Shown here: positions 1-8,960 of the stretch, piece after piece
How positions within the stretch are numbered: position 1 is the stretch's first letter
Layout: each line of letters opens with the position of its first letter
From: Pontibacter lucknowensis
Lineage (GTDB): Bacteria > Bacteroidota > Bacteroidia > Cytophagales > Hymenobacteraceae
Direction: 5' to 3'
Assembly: GCF_900156415.1 (NCBI RefSeq)
Contig: NZ_FTNM01000001.1
Location: forward strand, 496,001 to 560,000
DNA: 64,000 bases
Program-made: the position numbers and the translations under genes
The notes under the pieces: generated by a model
Seen by the model: the letters and a program-made list of their open reading frames with translations, nothing else
Told to the model about the DNA's origin: nothing
Database searches by the model: none

Positions 1-367
1 CAATCGGGTTAAGACGGTGTATCTCGTCGATGAACAGTACATCGTTGGCATCGAGGTTGGTCAGCAAACCAGCCAGATCGCTTGGCTTATCCAGAACCGG
101 ACCGGAAGTCATTTTTATACCTGCGTCCAGCTCGGAGGCGATAATATGCGAAAGGGTAGTTTTACCCAGTCCGGGAGGGCCGTGCAATAGCACGTGGTCC
201 AGGGCTTCGCCACGATTCTTGGCTGCCTGCACAAATATTTTCAGGTTCTCCACCACCTTCGCCTGCCCCGTAAAATCGGCAAAGCTCAGTGGCCGAAGCG
301 CCTTATCAATGTCTTTTTCAACCGGCGACATGTAGTCATTGCTACCGGTGAGATAATCTTCTCTCAT
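1..367 (-). CDS. ruvB: Holliday junction branch-migration ATPase RuvB (5' part)
   Basis: RuvB is the hexameric AAA+ motor that, with RuvA, drives branch migration of Holliday junctions in the cytoplasm. The first ~122 codons are present and the gene runs off the left edge. Visible are the family N-terminus ([11 protein letters not shown], about residues 25-35), the Walker A motif GPPGLGKTT at 63-71 and the Walker B stretch [10 protein letters not shown] close to the window edge. The ATG at 365-367 gives the usual short RuvB N-terminal extension. No close partner gene lies upstream. The identification is firm; the C-terminal winged helix cannot be seen. Confidence 0.96.
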   Translation of the reverse strand, partial: MREDYLTGSNDYMSPVEKDIDKALRPLSFADFTGQAKVVENLKIFVQAAKNRGEALDHVLLHGPPGLGKTTLSHIIASELDAGIKMTSGPVLDKPSDLAGLLTNLDANDVLFIDEIHRLNPI

Positions 368-515
368 AGAATAAACTGTATTATTGCAGCCAAAAGCTAT
401 ACCTAAAGGTAACAGTTTCGGGTATGCTTTCGCTCCATTTCTGCCTACGAATTTAATGAATTTTGCTAATTATTTTATAGAAAATCATCAAATATCTAAC
501 CAGATTAGCAAAAGT

Positions 516-543
516 AAAGGCAGCCACTCCCGCAGCTGCCTTT
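516..543 (-). terminator. Rho-independent terminator downstream of gcdH
   Basis: A stem pairs AAAGGCAGC (516-524) with GCTGCCTTT (535-543) around a 10-nt loop. Read on the minus strand it is followed by a T-rich tail. It lies about 40 nt past the stop of the acyl-CoA dehydrogenase gene and insulates ruvB from it. Confidence 0.75.
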
Positions 544-584
544 TAATACTTATTATCCTCTTCGCTTTGAGGAGAAGGTTAGGC

Positions 585-1763
585 TTACTTAAATGCCGGT
601 ATACCTGTGATATCGGCACCTGTGATCAGCAGGTGAATGTCGTGGGTACCTTCGTAAGTGATCACCGACTCGAGGTTCATCATGTGGCGCATGATCGGGT
701 ACTCGCCTGTAATGCCCATACCCCCGTGAATCTGGCGTGCTTCGCGTGCGATTTGCAAAGCCATGTCCACATTATTGCGCTTGGCCATCGAGATTTGCTG
801 TGTGGTCGCTTTTCCTTCGTTTTTCAAAGTACCCAATCTCCAGGCCAATAGCTGCGCCTTCGTGATCTCGGTTAGCATTTCGGCCAGTTTCTTCTGTGTG
901 AGCTGGAAAGCGCCAATTGGCTTGTCGAACTGGATGCGCTCCATGGCATACTTGCGGGCCGATTCGTAGCAGTCAATCGCAACGCCGATGGCACCCCAGG
1001 CAATGCCGTAACGGGCAGAATCAAGACAACCTAACGGACCTCGCAAGCCCTCTACATTTGGCAAGAGGTTCTCTTTTGGCACTTTCACATTGTCGAACAC
1101 CAGTTCGCCGGTGCAGCTGGCACGCAGGCTCCACTTGTTATGGATTTCCGGTGTAGAGAAGCCTTCCATGCCGCGCTCCACGATCAGACCTTTGATGCGG
1201 CCTTGTTCGTTCTTGGCCCACACTACGGCCACCTGGCACTCCGGTGAGTTAGAGATCCACATCTTGGAACCGTTCAGCAAATAATGGTCGCCCATGTCTT
1301 TGATGTTGGTGGTCATGCCGCCCGGGTTAGACCCGTGGTCAGGCTCGGTGAGGCCGAAGCAACCCAGCCATTCGCCGCTGGCCAGCTTGGGAAGGTACTT
1401 CTTGCGCTGCTCTTCTGAGCCGTAGGCATAGATCGGGTACATCACCAGCGAGCCCTGCACCGAAGCGGTGGAGCGCATACCAGAGTCGCCACGCTCGATC
1501 TCCTGCATGATGATACCGTAGCTGATGTAGTCCAGTCCGCCGCCACCGTACTCGGCAGGTATCGTCGGGCCGAAAGCACCCACGTCACCAAACTTCTTCA
1601 CAATCTCAGATGGGAAATGGGCATCCTGCGCCCACTGTTCGATGTTCGGAGAAATTTCTTTCTTCACAAAGTCACGCAGGGTCTGGCGGATGAGGAGATG
1701 CTCCTCGGTCAGTAAATCGTCAATGTTATAGTAGTCAGGAGCTCCTGATGATTCGTAGGCCAT
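585..1763 (-). CDS. gcdH: Glutaryl-CoA dehydrogenase-like acyl-CoA dehydrogenase
   Basis: FAD enzyme that oxidatively decarboxylates glutaryl-CoA to crotonyl-CoA, the exit step of lysine and tryptophan catabolism. The 392-aa protein has the three-part acyl-CoA dehydrogenase fold. The signature region [20 protein letters not shown] follows a [16 protein letters not shown] stretch that closely resembles known glutaryl-CoA dehydrogenases. Arg97 (GMRS) matches the substrate-binding Arg of the human enzyme, and Glu371 in TYEGTHDIH matches the catalytic base. The gene stands alone with its own terminator. A dispersed intergenic repeat lies upstream at 1815-2011. Glutaryl-CoA specificity is inferred from similarity; a related short-chain substrate is possible. 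Confidence 0.86.
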   Translation of the reverse strand: MAYESSGAPDYYNIDDLLTEEHLLIRQTLRDFVKKEISPNIEQWAQDAHFPSEIVKKFGDVGAFGPTIPAEYGGGGLDYISYGIIMQEIERGDSGMRSTASVQGSLVMYPIYAYGSEEQRKKYLPKLASGEWLGCFGLTEPDHGSNPGGMTTNIKDMGDHYLLNGSKMWISNSPECQVAVVWAKNEQGRIKGLIVERGMEGFSTPEIHNKWSLRASCTGELVFDNVKVPKENLLPNVEGLRGPLGCLDSARYGIAWGAIGVAIDCYESARKYAMERIQFDKPIGAFQLTQKKLAEMLTEITKAQLLAWRLGTLKNEGKATTQQISMAKRNNVDMALQIAREARQIHGGMGITGEYPIMRHMMNLESVITYEGTHDIHLLITGADITGIPAFK

Positions 1764-1814
1764 AGCTTATTTCGTTGTTTTAAGGAAAGGGTAATACGCA
1801 AATATAACAAGTTT

Positions 1815-2011
1815 TCTGAATCAGGATTTGCAGGATCAAAAATAGAGAGCCCCTTCCCCGCGGATTTTCAGGATTGGTAATGCTGAAAGGATGCATTGAT
1901 CTCACAATGTTAAAAAACCTGTGAGTGTCTTGTTAACTACGAAGCAAAATAGCAGCATGTAGGTAAAGCTAAGAATCTTGTTCATCCTTTTTAATCCTAC
2001 AAAATCCTGAT
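1815..2011. repeat. Dispersed intergenic repeat, family B, copy 1
   Basis: The left end carries AATCAGGATTTGCAGGAT and an internal GGATTTTCAGGATT (from 1862). The right end carries ATCCTTTTTAATCC then AAAATCCTGAT, which is the inverted version of the same motif. A second copy with the same inverted arrangement lies at 46398-46541. No coding sequence is visible. It fills the space between gcdH and the TonB receptor terminator. Confidence 0.6.
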
Positions 2012-2043
2012 AAAAAAAAAGCCCCACCTAATGGCGGGGCCTT
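2012..2043 (-). terminator. Terminator of the TonB receptor gene
   Basis: The stem is formed by GCCCCACC and GGCGGGGC (2021-2040) with one mismatch and a 4-nt loop. On the minus strand it is followed by a run of nine T. It sits just past the stop codon at 2065. Confidence 0.88.
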
Positions 2044-2064
2044 TCCAAAAAATCTCAATCTATG

Positions 2065-4539
2065 TTAAAATCTTAAGCCGACAGAAGCCAGGAAATTGCG
2101 TGTAGCCTGTGGGTAATAGAAGTTTTCGGTTGTCAGCTCCCCTCCTGCTTTGTAGCTGTAGGTATAGCCATTGGCAGCATAGCGTTCATTGAAGATGTTG
2201 TTCACCAGCAGCCCAAGCTCCAGGCCTTTGAGCGCGCCCGTGAAACCGGTGGTATAGCGAAGACGCAGATCGCCCACCTGGTAGGCAGGTATAATTCGGC
2301 TTTCATTCTGGGTGTTGTCAAGGTACTGCTTGCTCACCGTTTTATAGATAAAAGCAGCTTCCAAACCTTTCAGCACTTCTACTTCCAGTTGCGTAGCCGA
2401 CACAAAATCCGGAGAGAAAGCAATAGAAGCCTGGCTATACCTGTTCATCACCTGGCCACCTTCATCATAATCGTCGATGTATTCTTCGAAGTCGCGCAAC
2501 TTGTTCTGGCTGTAGCTTAGGTTGCTGCTCAGGCTTGCCGTGTTTCCCAAACGCATTGCTCCGGCCAACTCTATACCCTGGCGGTAGCTGCGGTCAATGT
2601 TCGTACGGGTATAGGCTCCCACATCGTTGATCTCACCGGTCAGCACCAGCTGGTTTTTATAGTCCATAAAGAAGTAGTTTGCCTCCACATTAGCGCTTAA
2701 TGTACGCCCTGCCAGTTCGCCCAATCCAAGTTGACCACGGTAGCCCGCCTCCAGATTGCGCAGCGTTTCGTGCTTCGGACGGCTATCGGCAGTAGACTCC
2801 GTGAAGTCTTTGCGAACCGGCTCACGATTGCCAATAGCATAAGAGGCATACAACTGATGCCCAGGCTTCAGCTCGTAGCTTATACCTGCTTTCGGGTTGT
2901 AGAAAGTATAATCCACCTCCTGCTCCAGGATCTCAAAATTATTGTCGATGCCCTCGAAGGAGTAGTTGATCGTGCGCACCTGCATGTCGCCAAACAGACT
3001 GAGTTGATCCGTCAGGCTGTAAGTCAGCTTACCGAAGATGTTGAAGTCTGTCTTCACGGCATTATTGTCGTAGTAGCGGTCGCGGATGTTGGAGGTAGAG
3101 GCGTAGCGTGCCCAGATCACTTCCCCGAAGTGGTCGCCGTCATACCTGTTGATGGCACCGCCCAGTGTCGCGCTCAGCCTGGCTGACGGATCATACTGAA
3201 AGGCATAAGTGGCACCGAAGAAGTGGTTGTCGAGCCATCGACGGCGGATCAGGTCCGTACGACTGATGGTCTGATCACCGATCTGCACATTGGGTAAACC
3301 ATAGTTGGAGAGGCGGTCGTTGTTTCGGAATTGCTCATAGTAGCCACGGCCATAGGTATAGTGCAGCGCTCCGGAGAAAGTCAGCTCTGGAGAGAAGTCG
3401 TGCGATAGGTGCAGCTGGTAATGGTCCTGCTGGTAGTTGTCGGTTTCGTTGTCGTAGGTATAGTAGTTATACCTGCGGCCGGAAGTGCGCAGGTTCTCCA
3501 GGTCGCTGCCCGTTATGCCGTTGCGGTCGATATAGGCCTGCAGATCGGCTTCGTTGCCGTATACGAGCGCCTCCGGGGTGCCATACCAGGCCTGGTAGGT
3601 CTGCTCCTGGCCCGAGAAAGTCACAAACTTCACTGTCGTCTTATCGCCATAGTAACCACCCGAGAAATACATGGATTTCAGGTCAGAGAAAGCACGGTCG
3701 ATGTAGCCATCCGACTTGATGCGTGACAGTCGACCGTCGAAGGCGAATTTGCCATTGATCAGACCGGTGCCGAAACGCACATTGTTCTTCCAGGTGTTGA
3801 AAGATCCGTAGCTGTTGTCGGTTTCGGCATAAGCCTCGCGGCGCACTTTCTGGGTCTGGATGTTGATGCTGGCTCCGAAGGCGCCTGCACCGTTGGTAGA
3901 CGTACCCACACCTCGCTGCACCTGCATGTCTTCCACAGAGGAGGCAAAATCCGGCATGTTCACAAAGAAGGTACCGTGGCTTTCGGAGTCGTTAACAGGT
4001 ATACCATTCACAGTCACGTTGATACGCGTGATATCAGAGCCACGAATGCGAATACCGGTATACCCCACGCCGGCGCCGGCGTCAGAGTTTACCACAACGG
4101 AGGGCACTTGCTCCAACAGGTATGGAAGATCCTGACCGAAGTTGCGCTCCGCTATCTCTTCGCGTGTTACATTCGTAAAAGTAGTGCCTGTTCGCTCATT
4201 AGCTCGTGTAGACGACACGAGCACTTCGCCGGTGCTCACGCTGGCAGGCTGCAGCGCCATGTTCACGCTTGTGTCAACAATCAGCCTGATTAGTCTGCTG
4301 GCTTTGTTGTAGCCCAGATAAGAAACCTGCAGGTTATACTCGCCTTCCGGCAGATTTTGGAATTGATAACGGCCATCCTGGCCAGATACGGTGATATGGT
4401 TGCTGCCAGCCAGTACGACGGTGGCTCCCGCCAGCGCTTCGTTTTTGGCAGCATCGGTTACGTAGCCGCTCAGTTGATACTGAGCAAGCAACTGCAATGG
4501 CAACAGTATAACTGCCATCACAATCAGTAATTTTTTCAT
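2065..4539 (-). CDS. TonB-dependent outer-membrane receptor, TPP-riboswitch controlled (thiamine-type)
   Basis: An 824-aa outer-membrane active transporter. It has a signal peptide (about 1-20), a carboxypeptidase-regulatory-like beta-sandwich (about 21-105, YVTDAAKNEALAGATV), a plug domain (about 125-235, with IRIRGSDITRINVTVNGIPVND) and a large beta-barrel ending in the terminal Phe typical of outer-membrane proteins (SVGLRF). A TPP riboswitch lies in its leader at 4616-4690, so the cargo is probably thiamine, its phosphates or a precursor. TPP-regulated TonB receptors are known in Bacteroidota. The gene is monocistronic here, with its own terminator. The substrate call rests on the riboswitch, not on the protein. 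Confidence 0.92.
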   Translation of the reverse strand: MKKLLIVMAVILLPLQLLAQYQLSGYVTDAAKNEALAGATVVLAGSNHITVSGQDGRYQFQNLPEGEYNLQVSYLGYNKASRLIRLIVDTSVNMALQPASVSTGEVLVSSTRANERTGTTFTNVTREEIAERNFGQDLPYLLEQVPSVVVNSDAGAGVGYTGIRIRGSDITRINVTVNGIPVNDSESHGTFFVNMPDFASSVEDMQVQRGVGTSTNGAGAFGASINIQTQKVRREAYAETDNSYGSFNTWKNNVRFGTGLINGKFAFDGRLSRIKSDGYIDRAFSDLKSMYFSGGYYGDKTTVKFVTFSGQEQTYQAWYGTPEALVYGNEADLQAYIDRNGITGSDLENLRTSGRRYNYYTYDNETDNYQQDHYQLHLSHDFSPELTFSGALHYTYGRGYYEQFRNNDRLSNYGLPNVQIGDQTISRTDLIRRRWLDNHFFGATYAFQYDPSARLSATLGGAINRYDGDHFGEVIWARYASTSNIRDRYYDNNAVKTDFNIFGKLTYSLTDQLSLFGDMQVRTINYSFEGIDNNFEILEQEVDYTFYNPKAGISYELKPGHQLYASYAIGNREPVRKDFTESTADSRPKHETLRNLEAGYRGQLGLGELAGRTLSANVEANYFFMDYKNQLVLTGEINDVGAYTRTNIDRSYRQGIELAGAMRLGNTASLSSNLSYSQNKLRDFEEYIDDYDEGGQVMNRYSQASIAFSPDFVSATQLEVEVLKGLEAAFIYKTVSKQYLDNTQNESRIIPAYQVGDLRLRYTTGFTGALKGLELGLLVNNIFNERYAANGYTYSYKAGGELTTENFYYPQATRNFLASVGLRF

Positions 4540-4615
4540 TGGTGTGTAAGAAATGAATAAGTTGAAACATACAGACCTGCCTGGGGCCGGCAGCCTGCTA
4601 CATTGTTTCCCCGCG

Positions 4616-4690
4616 TTTTTCCCTTCGCCGGCATTACCCGGATCAGGTTCAATGGGTATGATCTCAGCCCGTTGTTATAAGGCACCCCTA
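4616..4690 (-). promoter_or_regulatory. TPP (thiamine pyrophosphate) riboswitch
   Basis: Read on the minus strand the segment contains, in order, GGGGTGCC, GGGCTGAGATCATACCC, GAACCTGATCCGGGTAATGC and CGGCGAAGGG. These are the conserved blocks of the THI box aptamer. It ends about 77 nt before the start codon of the TonB receptor. No strong T-tract terminator follows, so control at translation initiation is more likely than attenuation; that last point is inference. Confidence 0.95.
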
Positions 4691-4931
4691 AACTGCTGTA
4701 AAGGTATGGCTGATTTTCTGTGAAAACAAAACGGACCAGGGCAATTTGTGGCTAACCCACTGTATCAAGTAGTTAAGTGCAATTTTATTTTAACAAAAGC
4801 CGATAACCACATGCGGGTAAACTACGTTGAAAACAATACAAGGCACATTTTCAAGCACCCGCTCACACCAAGTAGGAATTGCCAGGAAAATAGGCCGGCT
4901 GAACCAATTTTAGAGTTTAAGAAGAAATGTG

Positions 4932-5180
4932 ATGATGATCAGCTTACTGTATACTTTAGCACTGCTAACGATACTGGCATATTACGCTTTCGCTCCACGC
5001 AAAAAGTTCAGAGGATCTTCCTCTACTGATAACGACGACGATGGAGGCGAGCCACTAGGCGACGATCTGCCAGATCTGGACCTGCCACCCGGCATATCAT
5101 TGCCCATCAATGATTATGAACCGCAATATGACCTGAGACGCATCAAGGTTCCCAAGTTTCCGGAGCCTTCCCTGCAATGA
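4932..5180 (+). CDS. Small single-pass membrane protein, unknown function
   Basis: An 82-aa protein with one hydrophobic N-terminal helix (MMISLLYTLALLTILAYYAF), then a basic stop-transfer patch (PRKKFRG), an acidic Asp-rich stretch (about 32-50) and a Pro-rich tail (PGISLPINDYEP, IKVPKFPEPSLQ). Topology is predicted N-out/C-in. Adjacent GTG (4929), ATG (4932) and ATG (4935) codons could all start it. The coding call is supported by the membrane segment with its positive flank and by a strong terminator 9 nt after the stop. No family is recognised. Confidence 0.7.
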   Translation: MMISLLYTLALLTILAYYAFAPRKKFRGSSSTDNDDDGGEPLGDDLPDLDLPPGISLPINDYEPQYDLRRIKVPKFPEPSLQ

Positions 5181-5188
5181 AAACAGAA

Positions 5189-5225
5189 AGTCCCCTGCTC
5201 AATTAATTCGGCAGGGGACTTTTTG
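5189..5225 (+). terminator. Terminator of the small membrane protein gene, possibly bidirectional
   Basis: Perfect 10-bp arms AGTCCCCTGC (5189-5198) and GCAGGGGACT (5211-5220) are followed by TTTTT. The minus-strand side also has a T-rich tail, so it may also stop transcription of the convergent gene ending at 5247. Confidence 0.9.
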
Positions 5226-5246
5226 ATCAAAGATCTTTCAATTTAA

Positions 5247-6122
5247 TTATAAGACTTCCAGAGTAAAGGTGCGTTCAAATACATGCTTGGGACTGAGCAG
5301 ATTAATGCCCTCCTTTTTATCGATTTCACCGGACTCTCCGTCACGACCTGCTATACCACACCAGGGCTCAATGCACACATAAGGCGATGGCCCTGGCTTC
5401 GCCCAGATGCCCAGGTATGGAAAACCTGCGAACGTCATCTCAATGCGCCGCTGGTTGGTGCGGCTTCCCAATGAAAGCTTATCAGAGTTCAGGTTCTTGA
5501 ACACCAGGGCATCTTTGTCAAAATAACTGTGCTTGAGAGGCAGTACCCGATCATGCTCTAATACCTTTTCTGTATCGCCACTCTGCAGGCCATCATCGGT
5601 CAGCAGGTAGCGGTGCAGCGTTTCCTCTTTCTCAAATTCGATAAAGTAGTCTTCGTAATGCTCCCCATCGTAAAGTGGCACATTGAAACCCGGATGACCG
5701 CCAATGGAAAAGTACAGGCCCTTGCTGTCACGGTTAAACACTTGGTATGTCACCGACAGCTTGTTATTCTCCAGCTTATAAGCGATCAGGAGTCTGAACT
5801 TGAAGGGGTAGACCTGGTAGGTTTCTTCATCGTCATCAAGCTCGAACACCAACTTATCTTCCTCCTGCTCTATCAGCTTAAACTCCTTGTGCCGCGCAAA
5901 ACCATGGCGCTTCAGTGCGAAGATCTCATCTTCGTAGGTATAGGTACCCTCAGGCAGTTCGCCCACAATCGGAAACAGATTGGGAGCGTGACTGCCCCAG
6001 ATCGCCGGATCAGCCTGCCAGATAAATTCCAGCTGCTCATCCAGCTTGATGAAATGCTGCAACTCGGCGCCTTTGCTCTCGACGCCCACTTTAAAGTTAT
6101 AGTTCTGCAAATAGTATAGCAT
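5247..6122 (-). CDS. Aldose 1-epimerase family protein (LacX-like)
   Basis: A 291-aa cytosolic protein with the galactose-mutarotase beta-supersandwich signature. It starts with the antiparallel strands around ELQHFIKLDEQLEFIWQADP. HGFARHKEF (about 73-81) carries the conserved His region, GGHPGFNVPL carries the second conserved His, and CIEPWCG near the C-terminus carries the conserved Glu. It would interconvert sugar anomers, but LacX-like members have unproven substrates. Its start is 15 nt downstream of the stop of the kinase gene, so the two are probably co-transcribed. There is no sugar operon around it. Confidence 0.85.
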   Translation of the reverse strand: MLYYLQNYNFKVGVESKGAELQHFIKLDEQLEFIWQADPAIWGSHAPNLFPIVGELPEGTYTYEDEIFALKRHGFARHKEFKLIEQEEDKLVFELDDDEETYQVYPFKFRLLIAYKLENNKLSVTYQVFNRDSKGLYFSIGGHPGFNVPLYDGEHYEDYFIEFEKEETLHRYLLTDDGLQSGDTEKVLEHDRVLPLKHSYFDKDALVFKNLNSDKLSLGSRTNQRRIEMTFAGFPYLGIWAKPGPSPYVCIEPWCGIAGRDGESGEIDKKEGINLLSPKHVFERTFTLEVL

Positions 6123-6136
6123 GGCTAGGAATAGGT

Positions 6137-6658
6137 TTAGGTTTGTTGCCTCAGTAAGGCATCCACGTGCAGCCTGGCTTGCGCCAGCCGGTCTTCGTGC
6201 TGTCCGCTAATCTCCACAAAAGGCGCCTGCAGCGCCTCGAGCTCCCGCTTATACCAATCATAAAAGTACTGGCGCAGGTGCGGATGCTCCCGTTGCGGAT
6301 CAGGCTCCCACGGCAAATCAACGCCCATAAGCAGGTAAAGGTTGTAGTCCTGCTCCTTTAGTTTTTGTGACACCCAATCGGGGCACCTGCCAAAGGCATG
6401 CTCACTCCAGATTTTGATCACGAGCAGGTCAGTGTCAGCGAAGAGTAAACCAGTAGTCTGTGCGGAGGCAGCCTTCTCCAGCGCCATTTGCCCACGGGCA
6501 ATCACCTCCAGGTCCTCCAGGGTATATGGCCTATTCAGCTCGTCGATATAGGTGCGGGCATACTCCGGCACCCACACGGCATTGTAGTGCGAGGCCAGTT
6601 GCTGCGACAGCGTAGATTTACCCGTAGACTCAGGCCCTGTGATGGCGACTTTCAGCAT
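6137..6658 (-). CDS. NadR-like P-loop kinase/ATPase (nicotinamide ribose kinase type)
   Basis: A 173-aa protein resembling the C-terminal kinase domain of NadR (AAA_28). It has Walker A GPESTGKST at residues 8-16, then EYARTYIDE, and FADTDLLVIKIW as the Walker B/substrate region. The family phosphorylates nicotinamide riboside or similar nucleosides. The start is put at the ATG at 6656-6658; upstream in-frame codons would add only six residues lying over a promoter-like TACCTTTG. pnuC, its usual partner, is now 8 kb away. The first nine codons are exactly repeated in inverted orientation just upstream (6679-6705). Confidence 0.82.
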   Translation of the reverse strand: MLKVAITGPESTGKSTLSQQLASHYNAVWVPEYARTYIDELNRPYTLEDLEVIARGQMALEKAASAQTTGLLFADTDLLVIKIWSEHAFGRCPDWVSQKLKEQDYNLYLLMGVDLPWEPDPQREHPHLRQYFYDWYKRELEALQAPFVEISGQHEDRLAQARLHVDALLRQQT

Positions 6659-6705
6659 ACCACAAAGGTAGAGCAATTATGCTGAAAGTCGCCATCACAG
6701 GGCCT
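6632..6705. repeat. Perfect 27-bp inverted repeat over the kinase start codon
   Basis: The arm at 6632-6658 is the first nine codons of the kinase gene. The arm at 6679-6705 is its exact reverse complement. The 20-nt spacer (6659-6678) contains the promoter-like TACCTTTG on the minus strand. Beyond the outer arm the sequence turns straight into the terminator of the neighbouring T9SS gene. Confidence 0.95.
6663..6670 (-). promoter_or_regulatory. Candidate -7 element TACCTTTG for the kinase gene
   Basis: TACCTTTG matches the Bacteroidota -7 consensus TAnnTTTG. It ends only four bases before the start codon, which would give a leaderless or near-leaderless mRNA. No clear -33 TTG is seen at the right spacing; that position lies in the duplicated arm. 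Confidence 0.4.
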
Positions 6706-6710
6706 CACAT

Positions 6711-6749
6711 AAAAAAAGCTGCCGCCAGCAGATTTCCCACTGGCGGCAG
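6711..6749 (-). terminator. Terminator of the 729-aa T9SS cargo gene
   Basis: Arms CTGCCGCCAG (6719-6728) and CTGGCGGCAG (6740-6749) pair perfectly, and seven T follow on the minus strand. The stem resembles that of the paralogous gene's terminator at 9477-9516. Confidence 0.92.
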
Positions 6750-6770
6750 TTATTTAATAGACCTGTAATA

Positions 6771-8960
6771 TTACTGTTTCTTGAGCAGCTTCACGGTCCT
6801 GGATCCGGCCGGACTTACCATCCGTGCCAGGTACATGCCCTCCGGCATTCTTTGACCGTCAACTTCTACTTGTGTCAGTTCTCCCGCTTTGGCGGTTCCC
6901 GCTTTTAGCTGCCGAACCAGCATGCCTTTCATGTCATAGAGGTTGATCACATATTCCCCATCCTGCGCAGCTCTGAACTCTACTGTAGTTTTATCAGAGA
7001 AAGGTACCGGATAGGCACGCAGTTCATCTGCTGTGGCTTTCTCCAGGCTTTGGATGGAGCTGGTGGAGGTGGATATTATTTCAGTTTCCTCCTCCTCTGG
7101 CAGACAAGTAGCAGCAGGGGATTCACAGGTATTATCACTAGCTCTTCTGGCCTTTATACTATACCCCTCACCTGCTTTGATAGTGAATAAATTATCAGTT
7201 GTCCACTCACCGCCATTGTTTTGGAATTCATATGTCTCAAGTGGAATTGGTCCTGTTACCTCAAGCACGATTTTAGATGATGAACAGCTGGCCGCGGTTT
7301 TTACCGTTACCGTTGGCATAGCGGGCGTTCCCTGGCTAGCATTAATGGTAACAGCATCACTCGCCGCTGAAGTGCAGCCATTCAGCGTCGCAGTTATAGT
7401 ATAATCACCAGGCGCAAGTCCACTAAATGACCCTGAGTTGTTTGGAGCTTTGGCTGTAGGCCCGGACAAGGTATAGGTATAGTCTGAATTTGGATTTGTA
7501 ACGGCTATGCTGCCAGTGGTCATACTACATGTAGGTTGAACCGGTGCACCAATTACAGGTTTACCGGGGGTAGCTTTTATCTCGAGTCTAACCGCTGTTC
7601 TGATAGCGCTGGAACATCCATCTTTCACAGCTTCAGCATAATATGTCGCAACGCCCGCTCCAGTTAATGTCGGATCATCCACTGTTTTACCACCTGTTGC
7701 CGCATCATACCAGACTACAGTCGTATTAGCAGGAACGGTTACTGATGCTGTAAGCGATTGAGAAGGACTCATCTGGCACACAGACTGGCTATTAGGGCTG
7801 GTTGGTGCGGCTGGTGTTTCAATGAACCTAACAGTTATATCAGCAGAGCTGGCAGTACACGGGCTATTGGAAATTGTCCAGGTAAAGACGTATGTACCTG
7901 TCTCACTTACAGCCGCAGTTGAATTTCCAGCACTAGCATTACTGAAAACGACAGTACCAGGTCCGCTTTTTTTAGTCCAAAGACCTGTACCTATAGTTGG
8001 AGCGTTACCTCCCAATGCAGCAGAGGTTAAGGTGCCGCAGCGCTCCTGGTCAGTGCCAACTGATGCCGCAGTAGGCGGCGCACTCACATTCAGTGTTGCT
8101 TCTGCGCTGTTGCGCGGGCAGTTTCGTTCTTCTGACGGGATGTTTGGATCACTCGTAGTATTTGTAACTACAGCTCTGTACTTATACCCATCCATAGCAG
8201 CTGTGACATTTGTTAGATTCAATGTCTTGCCTGTCGCACCAGAAATGTTGGTCCAAACCGCACCTACCGCAGTAGTAAGCACCTGCCACTGTACTGTGGT
8301 GCTGATGAGAGCGTTGGTACTTCCCGTATAGTCCACACTAAATGTGGCAGATGCTCCAGCACACTTAGTTGCATTTTGAGGTTGACTTGTAATGGACGGC
8401 TGTGCACATGGGGTAGTCTGCACCAGAATTACTTCTCCATCTATATAACGGCATTTCGATTTCGTATCAGGACATCTCACAGCGGTAGAACCGCCGCAGT
8501 AATCTGTATTACCAGTTCCCCAACCTGTAAAGATATCTTCTAAGGTTGCCTCAGCTCCGCAGTTAAAAGTACCATCTGGAAGTGCAACTTTCAAAACATT
8601 ATTATCACCTGTAAGTGCATCACTAAAGCAGTTTGAAATATGGTAAGAACTTCCATTCTTAATTTTCAACTGGGCTGAGATATAAACACCAATTCGTGGG
8701 GTTTTGGTTGTTACAGTCAGGTGCAGATACGCTCCGCTTACTGGATTTGTCCCTGAGCAGGTAAAGAAGTTACCGTTCACATCTGCAATTTTAGCACCTA
8801 TAATCCGCACGTCATTCGAGGTACAATTTACAGGACCGCATTCAGCTGGCTTTTGAGCATAGCTATTGCTACTAGCTAGAAGCGCTACTAGTGTAAGTCC
8901 CAGGATATAAATATACTTAGCAAAGGACATGTTACTTGTGTAAAGATTTTGCTTATTCAT
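6771..8960 (-). CDS. Secreted T9SS cargo protein with Ig-like modules
   Basis: A 729-aa surface or secreted protein. The N-terminal signal peptide is best read from the second Met (residue 11: MSFAKYIYILGLTLVALLAS, cut near SYAQ). A Cys-rich N-terminal domain (about 36-185) is followed by Ig/PKD-like repeats with regularly spaced Cys and Trp (about 186-610), including a typical PTSPNSQSVCQ module and a SprB-like T-I-T-A segment. The last ~85 residues form a type A T9SS sorting domain (LRAYPVPFSDKTTVEF to KLLKKQ). It would cross the inner membrane by Sec and the outer membrane by T9SS. The ligand is unknown. Its C-terminus is closely similar to that of the next gene. Confidence 0.88.
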   Translation of the reverse strand: MNKQNLYTSNMSFAKYIYILGLTLVALLASSNSYAQKPAECGPVNCTSNDVRIIGAKIADVNGNFFTCSGTNPVSGAYLHLTVTTKTPRIGVYISAQLKIKNGSSYHISNCFSDALTGDNNVLKVALPDGTFNCGAEATLEDIFTGWGTGNTDYCGGSTAVRCPDTKSKCRYIDGEVILVQTTPCAQPSITSQPQNATKCAGASATFSVDYTGSTNALISTTVQWQVLTTAVGAVWTNISGATGKTLNLTNVTAAMDGYKYRAVVTNTTSDPNIPSEERNCPRNSAEATLNVSAPPTAASVGTDQERCGTLTSAALGGNAPTIGTGLWTKKSGPGTVVFSNASAGNSTAAVSETGTYVFTWTISNSPCTASSADITVRFIETPAAPTSPNSQSVCQMSPSQSLTASVTVPANTTVVWYDAATGGKTVDDPTLTGAGVATYYAEAVKDGCSSAIRTAVRLEIKATPGKPVIGAPVQPTCSMTTGSIAVTNPNSDYTYTLSGPTAKAPNNSGSFSGLAPGDYTITATLNGCTSAASDAVTINASQGTPAMPTVTVKTAASCSSSKIVLEVTGPIPLETYEFQNNGGEWTTDNLFTIKAGEGYSIKARRASDNTCESPAATCLPEEEETEIISTSTSSIQSLEKATADELRAYPVPFSDKTTVEFRAAQDGEYVINLYDMKGMLVRQLKAGTAKAGELTQVEVDGQRMPEGMYLARMVSPAGSRTVKLLKKQ

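Noticed and set aside
384..851. 155-codon plus-strand frame overlapping the gcdH 3' end
   Set aside because: It crosses the gcdH terminator and antisense coding sequence; composition is unlike a real protein.
2731..3186. 151-codon plus-strand frame opposite the TonB receptor
   Set aside because: Antisense to the beta-barrel coding region, no protein features.
6679..6705. Gene fragment (pseudogene) of the NadR-like kinase
   Set aside because: Only nine codons are duplicated, in inverted orientation; treated as an inverted repeat, not a pseudogene.
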